Shown: piece after piece, positions 6,119 through 13,302 of the stretch | How positions within the stretch are numbered: position 1 is the first letter of the stretch | How the letters are laid out: each line of letters opens with the position of its first letter | From: GCA-2731375 sp047518225 | GTDB taxonomy: Bacteria; Pseudomonadota; Alphaproteobacteria; GCA-2731375 | Length of the DNA: 13,302 nt | NCBI GenBank assembly: GCA_047518225.1 | Contig: JAKZRK010000079.1 | Location: forward strand, 1 to 13,302 | Direction of reading: 5' to 3' | The notes under the pieces: model-generated | Databases searched by the model: none | The model's input: only the letters and a program-made list of their open reading frames with translations | What the model was told of the DNA's origin: nothing | Translations under genes and position numbers: made by a program

Positions 6119-9100
6119 ATGCCGAGACCGGGCTTTCCTTTCGCGGATGATTTCGCCGCCACCGCCTATGACGGGGCACGGGCACGGGCCGTGCTGGCGG
6201 ATCTGCGCCAGGCCGGCGCCGCATTGGCCGAACCGGAGGATCGATCGGCTCTCGACGCCTTATGGCGGGATGCTTCCGCGGTAGCCCTGTTATCGGCGAT
6301 TTTCGGCAACAGCCCATTTCTTAGCCGCCTGGCCCTATCCGATGCGGCCTATCTGCCCCGCCTTTTCGCCGGCGCGCCGGAACAAGCCTTGACCGAATTG
6401 TTGGCGGCATTGGCCCGCGGGCTGGATGCCACGGCGGAAATGGACGCGGCGATGGTGCACTTGCGGGTGGCCCGCCGCCGGGTCGCCATCCTGGTCGCCC
6501 TGGCCGATGTTGGCGGCGTTTGGAATTTGGACCAGGTCACGGACGCCCTGTCCCAATTCGCCGGTGGGGCCATAGACGGCGCCGTTTGCTGGCTGTTGCG
6601 GGACGCGGCGCGGCGCGGCGAATTGCGCCTGGTGGATGAAACGAGGGCGGGGTTTGGCAGCGGCCTGGTCGTCTTGGGCATGGGCAAGTTGGGCGCCAAC
6701 GAGTTGAATTATTCTTCCGACGTGGATTTGATAGCCTTGTATGATGACGAGGTGGCGCCCTATATCGGCAAGCGGACAGCCCAGGATTGCTACATTCGTT
6801 TGATCCAGGCGCTGGTCAAGATGCTGCAACAGCCGACCCGGGACGGCTATGTTCTGCGCACCGATCTGCGTCTGCGTCCCGACCCGGGCGTCACGCCGGT
6901 TGTCGTCTCTATCCAGGCGGCGGAACAATATTACGAAAGCCTGGGGCAAAACTGGGAACGGGCCGCGATGATCAAGGCGCGCCCCGTGGCCGGCGACCTG
7001 GCCGCCGGCGCCGCCTTTCTGGAGCGCCTGCAACCCTTCATCTGGCGGCGCAACCTGGATTATGCGGCGATAGCGGATATCCATTCAATCATGCGGAAGA
7101 TCCATAGCCATGCAGGTGACGGCGCATTCTCCGCCATGACCGTCGAAGGCCATAACGTCAAACTGGGCCGTGGCGGCATCCGTGACATTGAGTTCTTTGC
7201 CCAGACCCAACAACTCATCGCCGGTGGCCGCGAACCGACATTGCGCGTGGCGGCGACATGCGAGGCTCTGGATGCCCTGGCCAAAGGTGGTTGGATTGAT
7301 GCCGCCGTGGCCGCGGAATTGACCCTTGCCTATGAATATCTCCGCCGCTTGGAGCACCGTTTGCAAATGGTCGGTGACGAACAGACCCAAACCATGCCGC
7401 GGGCGGCGGAGGGCGTGGCGCACCTGGCCTGCTTCATGGGTCACGGCGGCGGGAGCCAAGACGGCGAGGGCCATGGCGCGGACACGTTCCGGGCTGAGCT
7501 GCTGCATCATCTGGATCGCGTGCATCATCACCATGGCATGCTGTTTGACACCGCGCCGGCGCAATCTGGCGACGGCAATCTGATATTCTCGGGCACTGAC
7601 GATGATCCCGAGACCCTGGAGAAACTGGCCGCCATGGGTTTCGAGGGCGTGCAAGGTGCTTCCGCCACGGTACGGGGCTGGCATCACGGCCGCTATGGGG
7701 CCCTGCGCTCCACCCGTGCGCGGGAACTGCTGACCACGTTGTTGCCGGCCCTATTGCAAGCGTTCGCCGACACCGCCAACCCAAATGCCACCCTGGGCCG
7801 TTTCGACCGTTTCCTCTCGAACCTGCCCACTGGCGTGCAATTGTTTTCGATGTTGACGGCGCGGCCGCAATTGCTGGATTTGCTGGCCGAGATCATGGGT
7901 AGTGCTCCGCGACTGGCCAATTATCTGGCGGAAAACTCCGACGTCGTCGACGCCATGACCAGTGCGGAATTTCTGGCCGCACCGCCCACCCTGAATGTCA
8001 TGCGAACGGAATTCGCCGCCGACTTAAATGTCGCGGCGGATTTCGAGGATGTCCTGGATCTGACCCGGCGCCGGGTTAAGGAGCGTAAGTTTCAAATTGG
8101 TGTGCAAATTCTTGGCGCAACCATTGACGCTGATCGATCGGGCGGCGGCTATGCCGATCTGGCGGAAGCCGCCCTGGCGGCTCTATTGCCCCGGGTCACG
8201 GAGGCCTTCGCCGAGGCGGAACGCCATGGCGTCATCAACGGCGGCGCCATGACGGTCTTGGCCATGGGTAAATTCGGCAGCCGGGAAATGACGGCGGAAT
8301 CCGATCTGGATTTGATCTTCGTCTATGACTATCCCGACGTTGACAGCGTTTCGGGCGGTTCCCGTCCGCTGCCGGCACAGCAGTATTTCAGCCGCCTATG
8401 CCAGCGGCTGATCAACGCCATGACCGTCCCCACCGCCGAAGGAAAGTTGTACGAGGTAGATATGCGCCTGCGCCCGTCGGGAAACTCGGGGCCGGTGGCG
8501 ACAGGGTTTGACGGCTTCGGCGCCTATCAGTGGGACGAGGCCTGGACCTGGGAGCATATGGCGCTGACGCGGGCACGTGCCGTCGCTGGAGATGGGGAAC
8601 TGGCGGCGCGGGCGCGGGAGACCATAGCCAAGGTTCTCCGCCGGCCCCGTGATCGCAAGGTGACCGCCGGGGACGTGGCCGCCATGCGGCAACGCCTGGT
8701 CCGTCAGGGAGCGCGCGGCGGCCTCAACCCGTGGGATCTAAAGTTGGTGCGCGGCGGCTTGCTGGACATCGAATTCATCGCTCAGTTCTTGCAACTGGTA
8801 CATGCGCCGGACGTGGCCGAGGTGCTGGATCCAAATACTTGCAAGGCCTTGGCGAATTTGGCCCAGACGGATTTTTTGTCACGGCGCGATGCTGACGGCC
8901 TCATCGCGGCGTCCGGCCTGTACCGCGATTTGATGGCCTTGTTCAGGGTGGCGGTGGTCGGTGATTTTGATCCATCAACCGCGGCGGTAAACGCGGTACT
9001 GCGGATTGCCGAAGCAGCCAACTTGGAACAATTGGAGCGGCGCCTGGCGGAGGCCCAGGCAGACGTAATGGCGGCCTATCAAAGAATTATCGAAGCGTCA

Positions 9101-9121
9101 GCGGACGGTAGTTATACATAG
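6119..9121 (+). CDS. glnE: Bifunctional glutamine synthetase adenylyltransferase / adenylyl-removing enzyme
   Basis: A 1000-residue cytoplasmic enzyme that attaches AMP to a tyrosine of glutamine synthetase to inactivate it and removes the AMP by phosphorolysis, according to PII protein and glutamine signals. The two nucleotidyltransferase halves expected of GlnE are visible. The N-terminal adenylyl-removing domain has GMGKLG (187-192) and SSDVDL (200-204) with D201 and D203. The C-terminal adenylyltransferase domain has AMGKFG (715-720) and ESDLDL (727-732) with D729 and D731. Each half has its GlnE signature downstream (RLRPDPG..., GRGGIRDIEF; RLRPSGNSG..., VRGGLLDIEF). Length is slightly above that of E. 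coli (946). A Gly/His-rich insert lies around 440-470 (HHLDRVHHHHG). ATG 6119 is chosen over an in-frame TTG at 6044; GGAG (6103-6106) precedes it. It stands alone, converging with the DUF1223 gene. Confidence 0.93.
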   Translation: MPRPGFPFADDFAATAYDGARARAVLADLRQAGAALAEPEDRSALDALWRDASAVALLSAIFGNSPFLSRLALSDAAYLPRLFAGAPEQALTELLAALARGLDATAEMDAAMVHLRVARRRVAILVALADVGGVWNLDQVTDALSQFAGGAIDGAVCWLLRDAARRGELRLVDETRAGFGSGLVVLGMGKLGANELNYSSDVDLIALYDDEVAPYIGKRTAQDCYIRLIQALVKMLQQPTRDGYVLRTDLRLRPDPGVTPVVVSIQAAEQYYESLGQNWERAAMIKARPVAGDLAAGAAFLERLQPFIWRRNLDYAAIADIHSIMRKIHSHAGDGAFSAMTVEGHNVKLGRGGIRDIEFFAQTQQLIAGGREPTLRVAATCEALDALAKGGWIDAAVAAELTLAYEYLRRLEHRLQMVGDEQTQTMPRAAEGVAHLACFMGHGGGSQDGEGHGADTFRAELLHHLDRVHHHHGMLFDTAPAQSGDGNLIFSGTDDDPETLEKLAAMGFEGVQGASATVRGWHHGRYGALRSTRARELLTTLLPALLQAFADTANPNATLGRFDRFLSNLPTGVQLFSMLTARPQLLDLLAEIMGSAPRLANYLAENSDVVDAMTSAEFLAAPPTLNVMRTEFAADLNVAADFEDVLDLTRRRVKERKFQIGVQILGATIDADRSGGGYADLAEAALAALLPRVTEAFAEAERHGVINGGAMTVLAMGKFGSREMTAESDLDLIFVYDYPDVDSVSGGSRPLPAQQYFSRLCQRLINAMTVPTAEGKLYEVDMRLRPSGNSGPVATGFDGFGAYQWDEAWTWEHMALTRARAVAGDGELAARARETIAKVLRRPRDRKVTAGDVAAMRQRLVRQGARGGLNPWDLKLVRGGLLDIEFIAQFLQLVHAPDVAEVLDPNTCKALANLAQTDFLSRRDADGLIAASGLYRDLMALFRVAVVGDFDPSTAAVNAVLRIAEAANLEQLERRLAEAQADVMAAYQRIIEASADGSYT

Positions 9122-9174
9122 CGAAATTCCGTTGGTCACTCTCCCGAGCCTATGATGCGGGATGGTAAAGCAAG

Positions 9175-9224
9175 GTCCCAATAGGGTTTTTCCATACCCG
9201 CCCCGGTATCGGTTCGGCGTCGGG
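9175..9224. terminator. Weak convergent-terminator candidates between glnE and the DUF1223 gene
   Basis: The 104-bp convergent gap holds only short repeats. GGGT (9184-9187) can pair with ACCC across TTTTTCCAT, and ACCCG near 9196-9200 can pair with CGGGT near 9221-9225 over a C/G-rich loop. Neither has a strong stem plus T run, so I mark only the likely zone where both transcripts end. Confidence 0.2.
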
Positions 9225-9225
9225 T

Positions 9226-9969
9226 TTAGAAGACTATCCGGGCGGCGGCCAATATGGGCCCCACGGGGCCTTTTTGTACGATGATGGCGCAGCCATCCCG
9301 GCCACCTTCCGACAGCTCGGCCCGGCTTAAATCCAATTGCATGGCCTGACCGTGCCATTGGCCCAGGGAGCGCATATCCCGCGCCACGTTAAAATAGCTC
9401 AAATTGTTGCCGGCGTTTTCACCTCTTTCGATAGGCACGTCGCGGCGCCGGTCATAGCGCACCAACCATACGGTGGCTTCGGCGCGCTTCCGCCTCGAGG
9501 CGGCCAGCGTGACCAGGATGCGGCCATCTTTATGTTCTATGCGCAACGCTGGCGCGGAGTCTGCCCGCGCGTCCTGGCGGCGTTGTTCCGCTTCGATCGC
9601 CGCCTCCACCGCCGCCGCATCGGAGCCCACGGCGTGCTGCCGGCCCCCGATCACCATTTGCGGTGTATAGACGGAGCGGCTGCGGAACGAGGCGGCATAA
9701 TGGCGTTGCCGTTCCGTATGGGCGGCCTGGGCCAGGGTATCCTTCCAGCCCAGATAGTCCCAATAATCCACGTTGAAGGTCAGGGCGACAATATCGTCCC
9801 GCGCCGCCAGCTTACCCAGTAACCGATCCGCCGGCGGGCAGGAATTGCAGCCCTGTGAGGTATACAGTTCAACCACCACGGCGTTGCCCTGCCCGGCCAG
9901 GCCTTGCGGCAGGCCCAACAGCAGGCCCACTAGCAGGCTCGGTATAATCTTCCAAATCGCGTATCTCAT
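9226..9969 (-). CDS. Secreted DUF1223 thioredoxin-fold protein
   Basis: A 247-residue exported protein of the DUF1223 family, whose members have a thioredoxin-like fold and no firmly established role. A signal peptide is clear: MRYAIWK, then hydrophobic IIPSLLVGLLLGL, then cleavage near LAG-QGN (about 26), so it acts in the periplasm or attached to the membrane. The mature part opens with VVELYTSQGCNSCPPAD (32-48), containing the CxxC pair C41/C44 typical of the family, followed by FNVDYWDYLGWKD (65-77) and YTPQMVIGG (101-109). I chose ATG 9969 rather than the upstream in-frame GTG 9999 or ATG 9996, because 9969 starts the signal peptide directly. It lies 91 bases after acnA on the same strand, behind a likely terminator, so co-transcription is doubtful. 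A redox or disulfide role is inference from the CxxC. Confidence 0.85.
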   Translation of the reverse strand: MRYAIWKIIPSLLVGLLLGLPQGLAGQGNAVVVELYTSQGCNSCPPADRLLGKLAARDDIVALTFNVDYWDYLGWKDTLAQAAHTERQRHYAASFRSRSVYTPQMVIGGRQHAVGSDAAAVEAAIEAEQRRQDARADSAPALRIEHKDGRILVTLAASRRKRAEATVWLVRYDRRRDVPIERGENAGNNLSYFNVARDMRSLGQWHGQAMQLDLSRAELSEGGRDGCAIIVQKGPVGPILAAARIVF

Positions 9970-9995
9970 GGCCGCTAACTTAGTGATCGACGCCA

Positions 9996-10020
9996 TCACC
10001 GGAAAATCAAATGTCGGTGA
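9996..10020. repeat. Inverted repeat upstream of the DUF1223 gene
   Basis: TCACCG (9996-10001) and CGGTGA (10015-10020) are perfect inverted 6-bp arms around an A/T-rich 13-base centre. Placed 27-51 bases upstream of ATG 9969 and just downstream of the acnA hairpin on the minus strand, it could be an operator for the DUF1223 gene or a second stem of the acnA terminator. Confidence 0.3.
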
Positions 10021-10027
10021 GCGGCCG

Positions 10028-10043
10028 TCCCGCGGCAGCGGGA
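10028..10043 (-). terminator. Hairpin after acnA
   Basis: On the minus strand TCCCGC and GCGGGA form a perfect 6-bp GC stem with a 4-base loop, 17 bases past the acnA stop. No T run follows directly; T-rich sequence appears only about 25 bases later (TTTGATTTTCC). It is a reasonable but not ideal intrinsic terminator, possibly working with the next inverted repeat at 9996-10020. Confidence 0.45.
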
Positions 10044-10060
10044 TGACTGCTGCTTGAGGC

Positions 10061-12754
<2,694 letters not shown>

Positions 12755-12761
12755 GGGCGGT

Positions 12762-12767
12762 CTCCTC
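12762..12767 (-). promoter_or_regulatory. Strong ribosome-binding site of acnA
   Basis: On the minus strand GAGGAG lies 7 bases before ATG 12754 and is the best Shine-Dalgarno match among the genes of this window. It overlaps the alternative start at 12769 and so decides in favour of 12754. Confidence 0.75.
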
Positions 12768-13182
12768 AATTCGAAAGACGGAACTGTGGCGTCGCGGGGC
12801 GGCGCGCGGCGCGGTGTGCCGGCGGCGCGGCCTGCCCCGGGCCGCTATTGAATGTTACTAGCCGCTTCATAGCGCCTTTTGGCACAGAAAGCACCTATCA
12901 GAATAAGCAATGGTGCCATCCCTCCGGCGGAAGCCAGGCATGGGACATAGGCTGCACCGGGCGGTACGGCCGGCAGGACTTCGGCGGAAGAGGGGCCATG
13001 GATCTGCAACGGCTCTTATATGACCCGACAATATCCGGGCGCCAAGACCACGCGCAGCGACGGCGTGATCGTCAAAGTGGTTGGCCTGACCATCCATGGC
13101 GATATCGGCGCCCGCGCCCGAGCCCCGGTGGCATCGGCGGCCAGGTGTCAAGGGCAAGGGGCGCTGTCGATAACAAACTGAA

Positions 13183-13217
13183 TTGACCGCTTTATGTACC
13201 ATATAGTTTGACCGCTT
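13183..13217 (+). repeat. Direct repeat TTGACCGCTT
   Basis: The 10-mer TTGACCGCTT occurs at 13183-13192 and again at 13208-13217, a period of 25 bp. Between the copies is ATATAGT. TTGACC looks like a -35 element, but TATAGT (13202-13207) is only 13 bp downstream, so I do not call a promoter. Paired sites for a DNA-binding protein, or remnants of a transposition end, are alternatives. Confidence 0.45.
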
Positions 13218-13232
13218 CGGTTTTGGTTGTTG

Positions 13233-13289
13233 GCTCTGTGGGGAAGTGGTCAGGTCGGCGTAGCCGGGCTGTCCCCTTATCCACAGAGC
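13233..13289. repeat. Long inverted repeat / hairpin at the right edge
   Basis: GCTCTGTGG (13233-13241) and CCACAGAGC (13281-13289) are perfect 9-bp arms. Nested within are GGGGA (13240-13244) with TCCCC (13272-13276), and at the centre CGGC (13256-13259) with GCCG (13263-13266) around GTA. The right arm carries four extra bases (TTAT), which create the DnaA box. The whole could fold into one long hairpin. The window ends 13 bases later, so the context is missing. Confidence 0.6.
13277..13285 (+). promoter_or_regulatory. Consensus DnaA box
   Basis: TTATCCACA is a perfect match to the DnaA-binding consensus. A weaker inverted relative, TGTGGGGAA (13237-13245, two mismatches when read as TTCCCCACA), lies in the left arm of the same hairpin. 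A lone perfect 9-mer can arise by chance; I see no cluster of boxes or AT-rich unwinding region, so it is not called an origin. Confidence 0.4.
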
Positions 13290-13302
13290 GTCCTTTTGCC
13301 GC

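Larger units (their letters stand above)
12768..13302. other. Right-hand non-coding region upstream of acnA
   Basis: About 530 bases contain no gene I can support. The first 80 are extremely GC-rich and form the acnA leader. They are followed by small inverted repeats (CGCTAT 12844-12849 with ATAGCG 12869-12874; TGTGCC 12815-12820 with GGCACA 12881-12886). Short open frames exist (plus 13020-13181 and 12998-13186; minus 13202-12867), but none has a recognisable domain or a convincing ribosome-binding site. From 13183 the sequence changes character: a repeated TTGACCGCTT, an AT-rich stretch and a long inverted repeat with a DnaA box. It may hold decayed coding sequence or the flank of a mobile element. 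Confidence 0.5.

Noticed and set aside
6335..7687. Minus-strand open frames of 249 and 200 residues inside glnE
   Set aside because: Antisense shadows of a well-supported gene; Gln/Arg/His-rich and without any motif.
12867..13202. 111-residue minus-strand open frame upstream of acnA
   Set aside because: Contains CxxC-like spacing (CSLC, CFLC), but no domain, no ribosome-binding site and no coding-type base composition that I could defend.
13277..13285. Chromosome or plasmid replication origin
   Set aside because: Only one perfect DnaA box, no box cluster, no AT-rich unwinding element and no replication gene in view.

Overview
The window looks like a chromosomal segment of an alphaproteobacterium, most plausibly a member of the Rhodospirillales. 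The basis is GC-rich coding sequence with strong third-position GC, an RpoH sigma factor whose region 2.4 and RpoH-box sequence resembles the alphaproteobacterial RpoH2 type, a CarD/CdnL-type RNA polymerase-binding protein, a full-length GlnE and an AcnA-type aconitase. No tRNA, rRNA, CRISPR array or transposase gene was found. Assignment below class level is an inference.

Left part (1-3988). A winged-helix regulator runs off the left edge on the minus strand (1-133). Facing it is a plus-strand run of three closely spaced genes: an M20-family N-carbamoyl-amino-acid hydrolase / allantoate amidohydrolase-like enzyme, an Fsr-like MFS transporter and an MscS-type mechanosensitive channel, with gaps of 22 and 19 bp. 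The 196-bp divergent intergenic region carries two near-identical palindromes of the form GTTCA-N5-TGAAC. They overlie a plausible promoter for the regulator, so autoregulation is likely; the hydrolase-transporter-channel operon may be a second target.

Middle part (3989-9121). A 316-bp gap with several inverted repeats leads to carD, followed by a clear hairpin terminator. A 238-bp AT-rich control region with repeated TGTAA/TTACA half-sites precedes an RpoH-family heat-shock sigma factor. Next is glnE, the bifunctional enzyme that adenylylates and deadenylylates glutamine synthetase. A terminator-like hairpin with a short T run lies directly against the glnE ribosome-binding site.

Right part (9122-13302). 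Two minus-strand genes converge on glnE: a secreted thioredoxin-fold DUF1223 protein and acnA (TCA-cycle aconitase with all three iron-sulfur cysteines). Beyond acnA, about 530 bp contain no gene that I can support. They end in a long inverted repeat that includes a consensus DnaA box, TTATCCACA.

Most genes here are ordinary core functions. I did not find a convincing undescribed multi-gene system; the points of interest are regulatory DNA structures. The very long open frames antisense to acnA are shadows of GC-rich codon usage.
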